From NCBI GenBank assembly GCA_903858185.1, contig CAIOHT010000105.1:1-39622 (forward strand): 39,622 nucleotides of DNA. Direction: 5' to 3'. Source of the stretch: an uncultured Caulobacterales bacterium (GTDB lineage: Bacteria; Pseudomonadota; Alphaproteobacteria; Caulobacterales; Caulobacteraceae). Positions 16,831-24,513 of the stretch are shown one piece after another (position 1 is the stretch's first letter; every line of letters starts with the position of its first letter). The notes under the pieces were generated by a model. That model worked only from the letters and a program-made list of their open reading frames with translations, had not been told where the DNA came from and ran no database searches. The position numbers were made by a program, and so were the translations under genes.

Positions 16831-17238
16831 ATGACCTCCCCTCACCCCGTCCCCCGAGTCGGCTGCGGCGCCGCGATCATCCGCGATGGCCGCCTCCTGC
16901 TGGTCCAGCGACTGCGTGAACCGGAAGCCAACCACTGGGGCCTGCCGGGCGGCAAGACCGACTGGGGCGAGACGACGCGCGAGACCTGCGCCCGCGAGAT
17001 CGCCGAGGAACTGGGCCTGACCATCACGCCGGGGCGGCTACTGTGCATCGCCGACACCATCGACCTCGGCGACGGTCAGCACTGGGTCGCGCCGGTCTAT
17101 CTGGTGGAGGACAGCGTCGGGGAGCCTGTCGTGCTGGAGCCGGACAAGCTGGGCGGCTGCGGCTGGTTTCCGCTGAACGCCCTGCCCTCGCCGCTGACCA
17201 GCGCGACGGTGGCGGCGGTCACCGCCTTGAACCGCTAA
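16831..17238 (+). CDS. Nudix hydrolase
   Basis: Nudix enzymes hydrolyse nucleoside diphosphate derivatives. The 135-residue product from ATG 16831 carries a perfect Nudix box, GGKTDWGETTRETCAREIAE then ELGL (GX5EX7REUXEEXGU form) at about residues 40-63, with GCGAAIIRDGRLLLVQRLR before it and HWVAPVYLVED after it. Its size and NHWGLPGGKTDWGE context resemble ADP-ribose or dNTP-type pyrophosphatases, but substrate cannot be assigned. The in-frame start at 16726 lies in the repeat and is not used here. The gene ends 50 bases from the convergent rsh gene. Confidence 0.9.
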   Translation: MTSPHPVPRVGCGAAIIRDGRLLLVQRLREPEANHWGLPGGKTDWGETTRETCAREIAEELGLTITPGRLLCIADTIDLGDGQHWVAPVYLVEDSVGEPVVLEPDKLGGCGWFPLNALPSPLTSATVAAVTALNR

Positions 17239-17288
17239 GCCACGATCGTCTTGGTCGGGCGTGTCCGGGCCATGACGGAGGCTGGGTC

Positions 17289-19592
17289 CTAGCCCTTCGC
17301 CCGGTCCACCGTCTCGATGGAAGGATTGGCTCGCAACGCAGCGACGATGTTGGTCGCGTGGCGGGCGTCCTTAACGTCGAGGTCGAAGTCGACGTCGAAA
17401 TGGTCGTCGCCCCGGTAGTGCATGTTCAGATTGACGATGTTGCCGCCGACCTCGCCGATGATCGTGCACGCCTCCCCCAGCACGCCGGGGGCGTTGCGGA
17501 TCGTGGCCCGCAGGCGCGTGCGGGACACGGTGTGGCGCTCGGCTTCGGCGGTCCAGTGCAGGTCCCGCCACAGGTCCTGGCGGTCATCAAACTGTTCCAG
17601 CGTCGGGCAATCGATGGCGTGAACCTCGATGGCCTTCTCCACCGCGATCCCGACGATGCGGTCGCCTGGCACCGGCCGGCAGCAGGTGGCGAAGCGGATC
17701 ATCGAGCCGGTGCGAACCTTGTCGCCAACCACGAAGACATGGGCCTCGCGGCCATCCTCGATCCGGCGTCTGGCGCTGACCGCGGCCTTTTCCGAGTCCT
17801 TGAGACCCGGGAAGATGACTTCGAGCACATCAGCCGGGGAAAAGCGGCCGCGCCCGACCGCGTCGAACAGCTCGTCCTCGCTGGCGACGGCGAACCGGTC
17901 GAGGGCCGGGCGGAAAGTCACGCCGGAGCGGGTCTTGCCGACGCGGCCGAAGGCCTGGTCCATGGCCGCCACGCCGAGGCGCAGGAACTCTTCCTTCTCG
18001 GTCTGGCGGATATGCCGGCGGATCGCCGAGCGCGCCTTGCCCGTCACGGCCAGCGAGCGCCAGTCCGGTAGCACCGCAGGCTTGGGCCCGCGGACGATCT
18101 CGACCACGTCGCCGTTCTGAAGTTCTGTCCGCAATGGCTTGAGTTCGCCGTTGATTTTCGCTCCGACGGTAGTGTCGCCGACGTTGGTGTGGACGCCGTA
18201 GGCGAAGTCCAGCGGCATCGAGCCGCGTGGCAGGGTGATCAGCTTGCCCTTGGGTGTGAAGACAAACACCTGGTCGAGGAACAGCTCCATCTTGGCGTGT
18301 TCGACCAGTTCCTCGGAGTCGCCGCCGTGCTCCAGCACCTGGACCAGCTGACGCAGGCTGGCCAGGGGGTCACGGCCACCCTCCGCCTCCATCGCCTCGC
18401 GGTCGAAGCCGTAGGACTTGTTCTTGTAGCGCCAGTGCGCAGCCACGCCGTCCTCGGCGACCCGGTCCATCACCTCGGTGCGGATCTGCATCTCGACGCG
18501 CATGCCGCGCGGCCCGATCACCGTGGTGTGCAGGGACCGGTAGTTGTTGCGCTTGGGTGTGGAGATGAAGTCCTTGAACCGCTCGGGAACGCAGGGCCAC
18601 TGGCGGTGGATCAGGCCCAGCGCCCGGTAGCAGTCATCCTCGCTGTCGACGATCACGCGGAAGGCGTAGATGTCGCTCATCTGCGAGAAGCCGATCGATT
18701 TGCGCTGCAGCTTCCGCCAGATCGAGAACGGGTGCTTCTCGCGGCCAAAGACCCGCGCCGGGATGGCCTCGGCGTCAAGGATGCGGCTTATGTCACCGCT
18801 GACCTGCTGCACGGCCTTGCCCTGGTCGACCCGCATGGCCTCCAGCCGGCGCAGGATGGCGTTCCGTGCGACCGGATTGAGGTGCTCGAACGCCAGCTCC
18901 TCGAGTTCGGTGCAGATCCGGTGGCAGCCGATGTTGCGCGCGAGCGGGGCGTAGATGTCGAGGGTCTCGCGGGCGATCCGCTCGCGCTTGGCCGGCTTGG
19001 CGATGTAGCCCAGCGTGCGCATGTTGTGCAGGCGGTCAGCCAGCTTGACCATCAGGACGCGCACGTCCTTGGAGATGGCCAGGATGAACTTGCGCAGGTT
19101 CTCGGCCTGGCGGGCGTGTTCGGCCGCAAGTTCCAGCGTGGAAAGCTTGGTGACGCCCTCGACCAGTTCGGCGACCTCGGCCCCGAACAGCTCCTCAATA
19201 TCCTGGCGGGTGACCGAGGTGTCCTCGATCACGTCATGCAGCAGGGCGGTGACGATCGAGGCCGTGTCGAGCCGGTATTCGGTCAGGATCCCGGCCACCT
19301 CGATCGGATGGGCGAAATAGGGGTCTCCCGACGCCCGGGTCTGCGAGCCGTGCATCCGCACGGCGTAGACATAGGCCCGGTTCAGGAGCCCCTCGTCGGC
19401 GGTCGGGTCATAGGCCCGGACCCGCTCGATCAGTTCGTACTGGCGCAGGAACTTGGGGCCCGCAGCCTTGGCGCGGGCAGCCGTATGCGACGCCGGGGCG
19501 GGCGTTTCAGGAGTCGTGTTCGGGGGATAGGGGGCGGCGGCCGGCGCCGCCTCCAGGGTGGTCTCTAGCGGATCTGTGCCGTCAGGGCTCAG
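17289..19592 (-). CDS. rsh: Bifunctional (p)ppGpp synthetase/hydrolase, RelA/SpoT homologue; probable CTG start
   Basis: This enzyme makes and breaks the alarmone (p)ppGpp. Counting from the proposed CTG at 19592 it has 767 residues: a Pro/Ala-rich leader (about 1-45), the conserved [20 protein letters not shown] entry, the HD hydrolase domain with HDVIED near 119-124, the synthetase domain with [20 protein letters not shown] from about 338 (RxKD charge type of bifunctional enzymes), a TGS domain from about 442, the zinc/RIS motif [10 protein letters not shown] and a C-terminal ACT domain. The first ordinary start, GTG 19361, would remove about 30 conserved residues ahead of the HD domain. 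No in-frame ATG, GTG or TTG exists between it and the upstream stop at 19620-19622. Translation appears coupled to rpoZ. Confidence 0.9.
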   Translation of the reverse strand: MSPDGTDPLETTLEAAPAAAPYPPNTTPETPAPASHTAARAKAAGPKFLRQYELIERVRAYDPTADEGLLNRAYVYAVRMHGSQTRASGDPYFAHPIEVAGILTEYRLDTASIVTALLHDVIEDTSVTRQDIEELFGAEVAELVEGVTKLSTLELAAEHARQAENLRKFILAISKDVRVLMVKLADRLHNMRTLGYIAKPAKRERIARETLDIYAPLARNIGCHRICTELEELAFEHLNPVARNAILRRLEAMRVDQGKAVQQVSGDISRILDAEAIPARVFGREKHPFSIWRKLQRKSIGFSQMSDIYAFRVIVDSEDDCYRALGLIHRQWPCVPERFKDFISTPKRNNYRSLHTTVIGPRGMRVEMQIRTEVMDRVAEDGVAAHWRYKNKSYGFDREAMEAEGGRDPLASLRQLVQVLEHGGDSEELVEHAKMELFLDQVFVFTPKGKLITLPRGSMPLDFAYGVHTNVGDTTVGAKINGELKPLRTELQNGDVVEIVRGPKPAVLPDWRSLAVTGKARSAIRRHIRQTEKEEFLRLGVAAMDQAFGRVGKTRSGVTFRPALDRFAVASEDELFDAVGRGRFSPADVLEVIFPGLKDSEKAAVSARRRIEDGREAHVFVVGDKVRTGSMIRFATCCRPVPGDRIVGIAVEKAIEVHAIDCPTLEQFDDRQDLWRDLHWTAEAERHTVSRTRLRATIRNAPGVLGEACTIIGEVGGNIVNLNMHYRGDDHFDVDFDLDVKDARHATNIVAALRANPSIETVDRAKG

Positions 19593-19948
19593 TACCGCTC
19601 CTCCTGACCGCCGTCGCGGTCACTCTGCAGGGCGCGGATCAGTTCCTGTTCGCTCATCTGCATGTGGGTCGGATCCGACAGCAGGGCGATGGTTTCCGCC
19701 TCTTCCTCGGCTTCCGTGCGCTCGTCGACGCGCTGCAGCGTGCCGATCAGGCTTTCCTTCAGGCCGTCATTGTCGACCACGTCGTCGGCGATTTCGCGCA
19801 GGGCAACGACCGGGTTCTTGTCGTTGTCGCGGTCGACCATCAGCGCCGAACCGGCCGAGATGGCGCGGGCGCGGTGGGCGGCGACGAGGACCAGACCAAA
19901 GCGGTTGGGGATCTTCTCGACGCAATCTTCGACGGTGACGCGGGCCAT
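19589..19948 (-). CDS. rpoZ: DNA-directed RNA polymerase omega subunit
   Basis: Omega assists assembly of the beta' subunit and is part of the ppGpp site 1 on RNA polymerase. The ATG at 19948 gives 119 residues starting [20 protein letters not shown], then [20 protein letters not shown] and [14 protein letters not shown], all standard for omega; a longer acidic C-terminal tail ([15 protein letters not shown], then [10 protein letters not shown]) is usual in alphaproteobacteria. The frame extends to 20008 but the extra residues are not conserved. Its stop overlaps the proposed rsh start, placing the ppGpp enzyme and one of its target subunits in one transcript. Confidence 0.96.
   Translation of the reverse strand: MARVTVEDCVEKIPNRFGLVLVAAHRARAISAGSALMVDRDNDKNPVVALREIADDVVDNDGLKESLIGTLQRVDERTEAEEEAETIALLSDPTHMQMSEQELIRALQSDRDGGQEERY
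19590..19605 (-). promoter_or_regulatory. Ribosome-binding site and probable CTG start codon of rsh, inside the end of rpoZ
   Basis: Reading the minus strand, AGGAGG (19605-19600) is followed by a 7-base spacer and CTG (19592-19590), in frame with the whole rsh coding sequence. The CTG shares two bases with the rpoZ stop codon TGA (19591-19589), giving a stop-start overlap typical of translational coupling. The AGGAGG also encodes Glu-Glu codons of rpoZ, so the match could be partly fortuitous, but position and spacing are ideal. Confidence 0.65.
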
Positions 19949-20022
19949 ATTGGATTCTCTGGTTCCGGTGGGACCGGGGTACATAGAGTTTTGCGCGTCA
20001 TTGTGCAACGCCGCAAGCGCGA

Positions 20023-20541
20023 TCAGGCCGGTGTGGCGTCACGCCCCACGCGCGCCACCGCAGCCAGTCGCGCTGCCGTCTCGCCGCTGACCGGATGCGC
20101 CCAGCCCGGCGCGATCTCCGCCAGCGGCCCCATGACGAACAACCGCTCATGCGCCCGGGGGTGCGGCAGGTCCAGGCCGGGCTCGTCGATGAGTCGGCGG
20201 CCGAACGCGATCAGGTCCAGATCGAGGGTGCGGGCGGCGTTGATCTCTCCCCGCTCCCGCCCGAACTCGCGTTCGATGGCATGCAGCGCGTCCAGCGTCT
20301 CGCGGGGCGTCAGGGCCGTCTCGACCAGCGCCACGCCGTTGAAGTACGCCGGCGCCGTCGGGTCGGGCCAGGCTGCGGAGCGCCACCAGCCGGACCGGGC
20401 CGTGACGATCAGTCCATGCGCAGGGAAACGGGCCAGCGCCGCCTCCAGCAGGGCTTCGCAGGAGGCATGCCCTCCCGCTAGATTGCTCCCCAGGGCGATG
20501 ACGACGGATTCGTCCGATATTGATTGAGATATTGCGTTCAA
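20023..20541 (-). CDS. folK: 2-amino-4-hydroxy-6-hydroxymethyldihydropteridine pyrophosphokinase; TTG start likely
   Basis: FolK pyrophosphorylates the pterin precursor of folate. The core is clear: [13 protein letters not shown] at the start, [66 protein letters not shown], then [20 protein letters not shown]. No ATG or GTG lies near the conserved beginning; TTG at 20541 is the nearest usable start and gives 172 residues, about the family's length. A frame running on to 21372 is antisense to two plus-strand genes and is rejected as coding. The start is only 12 bases from that of the divergent NYN gene, and no ribosome-binding site is visible for folK. The gene ends 74 bases upstream of rpoZ. 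Confidence 0.88.
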   Translation of the reverse strand: MNAISQSISDESVVIALGSNLAGGHASCEALLEAALARFPAHGLIVTARSGWWRSAAWPDPTAPAYFNGVALVETALTPRETLDALHAIEREFGRERGEINAARTLDLDLIAFGRRLIDEPGLDLPHPRAHERLFVMGPLAEIAPGWAHPVSGETAARLAAVARVGRDATPA

Positions 20542-20553
20542 GGATTTGAAAGT

Positions 20554-21162
20554 ATGACGTTTTATCCGACCGACAGGCTCGCCCTGTTCATCGACGGGGC
20601 CAACCTCTATTCCCAGGCCAAGGCGCTGGGCTTCGACATTGACTACCGCAAGCTGCTGGACGAGTTCCGCAAGCGCGGGGTGCTGATCCGGGCCTACTAC
20701 TACACCGCCCTGGCCGAGAGCGGCGATGACTTTTCCCCGCTGCGGCCGCTCGTCGACTGGCTCGACTACAACGGCTTTACCGTGGTGACCAAGCCGGCGC
20801 GGGAATACACCGACGCCAACGGCCGCAAGCGCTGGCGCGGCGACATGGACGTCGAGATCGCCGTCGACATGATGGATATCGCCGGCAAGGCCGATCACGT
20901 GGTGCTGTTCAGCGGCGACGGCGACTTCCGGGCGCTGGTCGAGGGCGTCCAGCGCAAGGGCGTGCGGGTGACCGTGGTCTCGACCGTGAAATCCCAGCCG
21001 CCGATGGTCAGCGACGACCTTCGCCGCCAGTGCGACGCCTTCGTCGACCTGGCTGACCTCGGCGACATCATCGGCCGGCCGGCCCGGGCGCCGACCCCGC
21101 GCTTCCTGCAGGACCCCCCTGCCCGCACCCGCGCCGAGGTGGAGGCGGACGATGAGGTCTGA
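20554..21162 (+). CDS. NYN domain protein (LabA/DUF88-type PIN-like nuclease fold)
   Basis: NYN domains share the PIN nuclease fold and are thought to act on RNA with metal-binding acidic residues. The 202-residue product from ATG 20554 shows RLALFIDGANLYSQAKALGF (first Asp), RGDMDVEIAVDMM (middle acidic residues) and HVVLFSGDGDFRALVEGVQR (DGDF), the motif set of the LabA-like group, followed by VTVVSTVKSQPPMVSDDLRR and a short proline-rich tail. AAGGA lies 9 bases before the ATG. The frame extends to 20524 but without ribosome-binding signal or conservation. The target RNA is unknown. Its end overlaps the start of the uracil-DNA glycosylase gene. Confidence 0.9.
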   Translation: MTFYPTDRLALFIDGANLYSQAKALGFDIDYRKLLDEFRKRGVLIRAYYYTALAESGDDFSPLRPLVDWLDYNGFTVVTKPAREYTDANGRKRWRGDMDVEIAVDMMDIAGKADHVVLFSGDGDFRALVEGVQRKGVRVTVVSTVKSQPPMVSDDLRRQCDAFVDLADLGDIIGRPARAPTPRFLQDPPARTRAEVEADDEV

Positions 21163-21814
21163 GCGGCATGAGACAATGAGCATCCTCTCCGAACCCTCGC
21201 GCGACTGCCCGCTCTGCCCGCGCCTGGTCGAGTACCGGCGCGAGAACCAGCGCCAGAACCCCGACTGGTGGAACGGCCCTGCCCCCTCGTTTGGCGACCC
21301 CGCCGCGCGCCTGCTGATCGCAGGTCTGGCGCCCGGTCGCACCGGGGCCAACCGCACGGGACGGCCGTTCACCGGCGACCATGCCGGCTGGCTGCTCTAT
21401 GAGACCCTGAAGAAGACCGGCTTCGCCACCGGGACCTATGACCCGGATGGCGACGATGATCTGGCCCTGAGCGGCGTGATGATCACCAACGTCGTCCGTT
21501 GCGCCCCGCCCCTGAACAAGCCCGAGACCAGTGAGGAAAAGACCTGCAGCCCGTTCTTCGCGGCGAAGCTGTCGGAGCTGACCGAGTTGAAGGTGATCGT
21601 CACCCTGGGCGACGTGGCCCGGCGCAGCGTGCTGCGGGCGATGGGGCTGAAGGCCTCACTGGGCGAGCCCGGCCACGGCTCGCAGTTCACGGCCGGCCCC
21701 TACACCGTGATCAACAGCTACCATTGCTCCCGGCTGAACACGAACACCGGACGGCTGACGCCGGCGATGTTCGAGGAGATCTTCCTGCGCGTGCGCGGGC
21801 TGCTGGACGCATAA
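21152..21814 (+). CDS. Family 5 (UdgB-type) uracil-DNA glycosylase, iron-sulfur
   Basis: The enzyme removes uracil and related damaged bases from DNA. The 220-residue product has the family 5 motif A region GLAPGRTGANRTGRPFTGD, four probable iron-sulfur cysteines (C19 and C22 in DCPLCPRL; the others in NVVRCAPP and EKTCSPF), the strand ELKVIVTLGDVARRSVL and the closing motif NSYHCSRLNTNTGRLTPAMF. Most relatives have YHPS where this one has YHCS. Start ATG 21152 overlaps the NYN gene by 11 bases and follows GGAGG at 9 bases; ATG 21176 is an alternative 8 residues further in. Coupled translation with the NYN gene is likely. Confidence 0.88.
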   Translation: MRSERHETMSILSEPSRDCPLCPRLVEYRRENQRQNPDWWNGPAPSFGDPAARLLIAGLAPGRTGANRTGRPFTGDHAGWLLYETLKKTGFATGTYDPDGDDDLALSGVMITNVVRCAPPLNKPETSEEKTCSPFFAAKLSELTELKVIVTLGDVARRSVLRAMGLKASLGEPGHGSQFTAGPYTVINSYHCSRLNTNTGRLTPAMFEEIFLRVRGLLDA

Positions 21815-21824
21815 CCAACAAGCT

Positions 21825-21953
21825 CCGTCATGGCCCGACTTGTTCGGGCCACCCAGGAACACGATCCTCCAAATGCGGGCTCATCGGCTTCAACCCGCCT
21901 GATCAGGCTCGCTTGGTGTGCCTGGGCGGCCCGCACAAGTCGGGCGATGACGG
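21825..21953. repeat. Interspersed imperfect inverted repeat after the glycosylase gene
   Basis: The left arm 21825-21857 (starting CCGTCATGGCCCGACTTG) and right arm 21921-21953 (ending CAAGTCGGGCGATGACGG) match as reverse complements over 33 bases with about three mismatches, around a 63-base centre. The arms hold the CCCGACTTGT...CGGGCC block familiar from dispersed repeats of alphaproteobacteria. It occupies most of the 182-base gap between two converging genes (the glycosylase on plus, the SPFH gene on minus) and might also serve as a bidirectional transcription barrier, although no T-run follows. Confidence 0.75.
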
Positions 21954-21996
21954 GTTTGAGTTTGAGTGGTCGTGAAACCCTCGCTCTACGCCCACC

Positions 21997-22974
21997 CTAT
22001 TCCTTCCCGGGCACCAGCCCCCAAGCCCCCTGGCCGATAATGCAGGTGTCGGTTCCCGGCGGGCAGAGTCCCTGGGATTTTTCGGCGTAGATCTGCTGGA
22101 TGATCTCGGGATTGGCGCGAAGGGCCTCGCCGCGCAGGCGGGTGCTTTCGGCGATGCCGCGGGCCGTTTCGATGGCCGCCTCGGCGTTGGCGCGGGCTTC
22201 GGCGGCCTTCTGCTGGGCGGCCAGGGTGCGTTGCTCGGTCTGGGTCCGCGCCTCGACTGCGGCGGTGACGCTCGGCGGATAGCGGATGGTGCCGACCCAT
22301 TCCATCTGGCTGATCTCGACGCCCTCGGCGGCCCATTTGGTCCGCACCCGCTGGAAAGCGCGCTGGATCACCTGCTGGCGCCCTGCCCCCATCAGCGAGC
22401 CGGTGCAGGCCGCCGCCGCGATCGGTGCGCTGCCGACAGCGGCGCCGGGCGTGGTGTTCAGGTTGCAGGACACCGGCACCTGCTCGGTCTCCTTTGCGAT
22501 GGCGGAGCGCACGTCGTTGCGGATCTGGCCGTCCAGCAGATCGTCGAACGGCTGTCGCCAGCGGGCGTAGAGTTCGGCGGCCCGGTCGTCGCGCACCCGG
22601 ATGGTCAGGTTGACGTCCGCGGTCATCGGCAGGCCGGTCTGGTCGGCGAAGGCGATTTCCTCGTTCTCCTTGCCGTCCGAATTGGCCTCGCGGGTGTAGC
22701 TGTAGGTCCGCTGCCGGGTCGGATAGATGATGATCTCCTCGCCGATGCCCTTCCAGTGCCAGCCGGGCCGCAGTTCGATCGGCTGGACGCCGGGGTTGGC
22801 GCCGAACCGGGTCGTCTTGATGCCGGCCTCGCCGCTCTCGACCGTCGTGCTGCAGGCGGTGACGGTGCAACCGCCGCCGACCAGCAACACCGTCAGGAGC
22901 GCCACCGTCAGCCCGACCCGGGCGACCCGTGGTCCCTGCGACATCCGCGTGATCTTGTTGTCCGAGGCGCTCAT
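21997..22974 (-). CDS. SPFH/prohibitin-domain membrane protein, possible lipoprotein
   Basis: SPFH proteins form ring- or cage-like membrane assemblies. The 325-residue protein has a hydrophobic segment at about 19-35 (VGLTVALLTVLLVGGG) followed by two cysteines, C36 and C41; VTAC at 38-41 fits a lipobox. The SPFH domain follows (GEAGIKTTRFG, ELRPGWHWKGIGEEIIIYPT, TADVNLTIRVRDDRAAELYA), then a helical tail rich in Ala, Glu and Gln (RTLAAQQKAAEARANAEAAI) and a C-terminal CPPGTDTCIIGQGAWG. Extra cysteines suggest an oxidising location. No NfeD partner is nearby. The gene follows smpB by 62 bases on the same strand. Whether it is lipid-anchored or held by a transmembrane helix is open. Confidence 0.85.
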   Translation of the reverse strand: MSASDNKITRMSQGPRVARVGLTVALLTVLLVGGGCTVTACSTTVESGEAGIKTTRFGANPGVQPIELRPGWHWKGIGEEIIIYPTRQRTYSYTREANSDGKENEEIAFADQTGLPMTADVNLTIRVRDDRAAELYARWRQPFDDLLDGQIRNDVRSAIAKETEQVPVSCNLNTTPGAAVGSAPIAAAACTGSLMGAGRQQVIQRAFQRVRTKWAAEGVEISQMEWVGTIRYPPSVTAAVEARTQTEQRTLAAQQKAAEARANAEAAIETARGIAESTRLRGEALRANPEIIQQIYAEKSQGLCPPGTDTCIIGQGAWGLVPGKE

Positions 22975-23036
22975 TCCGGATCTCCCTGACGGCGATCCGG
23001 TGACTGTGCGGCGATTCGGCTCCGGCGACCGGGGCC

Positions 23037-23504
23037 TCAGCCCATCCGGTCGCCCTTCATCAGCCGCGCCTTGTCGCGCTGCCAGTCGCGTTCGGCGGAA
23101 GTCTCGCGCTTGTCGTGGAGCTTCTTGCCCTTGGCCAGGCCGATCTCGAGCTTGGCCAGGCCCTTTTCGTTCCAGTAGAGCTTGAGCGGGATGATCGTCC
23201 GGCCCTCGCGCTGGACCGCGCCGATCAGCTTGCCGATCTGCTTGCGGTGCAGCAGCAGCTTCCGGTGCCGTCGGGGCTCATGGTTGAAGCGATTGCCGCC
23301 GCTGTAGGGCGGGATGTCGGCGTTGATCAGCACGATCTCGCTGCCTTCGACCGCGGCATAGGATTCGGCGATGTTGGCCCGGCCGTTGCGCAGGCTCTTC
23401 ACCTCCGTGCCGGTCAGCATGATGCCGGCCTCGACGACGTCCTCGACGAAGTAGTCGAAGCGGGCGCGACGGTTCTCGGCGATCGTCTTGCCGACCTGGG
23501 TCAC
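23037..23504 (-). CDS. smpB: SsrA-binding protein
   Basis: SmpB carries tmRNA to stalled ribosomes in trans-translation. The 155-residue product has [40 protein letters not shown], the [20 protein letters not shown] segment, [31 protein letters not shown] and a basic C-terminal tail. The start is GTG at 23504, overlapping the dapA stop by 4 bases (GTGA), so it is read with dapA. The tmRNA gene itself is not in the window. Confidence 0.97.
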   Translation of the reverse strand: MTQVGKTIAENRRARFDYFVEDVVEAGIMLTGTEVKSLRNGRANIAESYAAVEGSEIVLINADIPPYSGGNRFNHEPRRHRKLLLHRKQIGKLIGAVQREGRTIIPLKLYWNEKGLAKLEIGLAKGKKLHDKRETSAERDWQRDKARLMKGDRMG

Positions 23505-24388
23505 TGGTCCACCCCGACGTCCCGCATGGCTTCGAGGATCGCCGGCTTCACCGCGTCCGCGCAGGCCGTGATCGGCAGCCGGCAGCCCTCGTCGCAGAGG
23601 CCGAGATGCGCGAGCGCGAACTTGGTCGGCGCCGGCGAGGCATCAAGGAACAACGCCTTGTGAAGCCGGACCAGGCGGTCCTGCCAGTCGCGCGCGGACT
23701 CCCAGTCCCCTGCCATGCAGGCGTTGAAAAAGGCCGAGCACGCGTCGGGCGCGACATTCGCGGTGACCGAGATGCAGCCGTGACCGCCGTGAGCCATGTA
23801 GCCGAGTGCGGTGGGATCATCCCCCGACAGCATCACCCATTCAGGTCCGCACATCAGCCGCTGCAGACTGACCCGGGTCAGGTCGGCGGTCGCGTCCTTG
23901 ATCCCGATGATATTGGGCAGTTCGGAGAGGCGCGCGAGCGTCTCGTTGCTGATGTCTCCGGCCGTGCGGCCCGGGACATTGTAGACGAAGACCGGCAGCT
24001 GAACCGCGTCGTTTATGGCCCGGTAGTGGGCGTAGAGCCCCTCCTGGCTCGGACGGTTGTAGTAGGGTGTGACGCACAGCGCGGCGTCGGCGCCGACCGC
24101 CTTGGCGTGCCGGACCAGCTCGATGGCTTCGGCCGTGGAATTGCTGCCCGCCCCGGCGATGACCGGAACGCGGCCCTTCGCCGTGGCGATGCACAGCTCC
24201 ACCACGCGCCGGTGCTCGTCATGGCTCAGGGTGGCGGTCTCGCCGGTCGTGCCCACCGGCACCAGGCCGTGAACGCCGCCGGCGATCTGCCGCTCGACGA
24301 GGGCGACAAAGGCTGCCTCGTCGACCGCGCCATCGCGAAAGGGAGTCACAAGGGCGGGGAGAACGCCCTTGAAGGGAAACTGGACCAT
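23501..24388 (-). CDS. dapA: 4-hydroxy-tetrahydrodipicolinate synthase
   Basis: DapA condenses pyruvate with aspartate semialdehyde, the first step toward diaminopimelate and lysine. From ATG 24388 the product has 295 residues: [12 protein letters not shown], then [11 protein letters not shown] with T47 and T48, [10 protein letters not shown]136 in [13 protein letters not shown] with R141, and the Schiff-base lysine K164 in [10 protein letters not shown]. These positions are each 3 beyond those of the E. coli enzyme (44, 45, 133, 138, 161). A TTG at 24397 is in frame, but ATG 24388 gives the usual N-terminus. It diverges from the lytic transglycosylase gene across 125 bases in which no clear promoter could be picked; a small palindrome GGACA-ATA-TGTCC lies at 24444-24456. 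Confidence 0.95.
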   Translation of the reverse strand: MVQFPFKGVLPALVTPFRDGAVDEAAFVALVERQIAGGVHGLVPVGTTGETATLSHDEHRRVVELCIATAKGRVPVIAGAGSNSTAEAIELVRHAKAVGADAALCVTPYYNRPSQEGLYAHYRAINDAVQLPVFVYNVPGRTAGDISNETLARLSELPNIIGIKDATADLTRVSLQRLMCGPEWVMLSGDDPTALGYMAHGGHGCISVTANVAPDACSAFFNACMAGDWESARDWQDRLVRLHKALFLDASPAPTKFALAHLGLCDEGCRLPITACADAVKPAILEAMRDVGVDQ

Positions 24389-24513
24389 GACTTGCAAAAA
24401 GCCGTGAGATCGCCGCTTTCATTTGCGGCTGTGTGTCGGAGGCGGACAATATGTCCCCCCACGGGACGTTCGCAACCGCCAGCGGCCCGGTTTGACGGTT
24501 TGGAGACACGGGT

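Noticed and set aside
20542-21372. Upstream extension of the folK frame across the NYN and glycosylase genes
   Set aside because: The region is antisense to two well-supported plus-strand genes and shows no conserved protein sequence.
24389-24513. Palindrome GGACA-ATA-TGTCC (24444-24456) between dapA and slt as a possible operator
   Set aside because: Arms are only five bases, which is expected by chance in a window this size, and no known operator matches.
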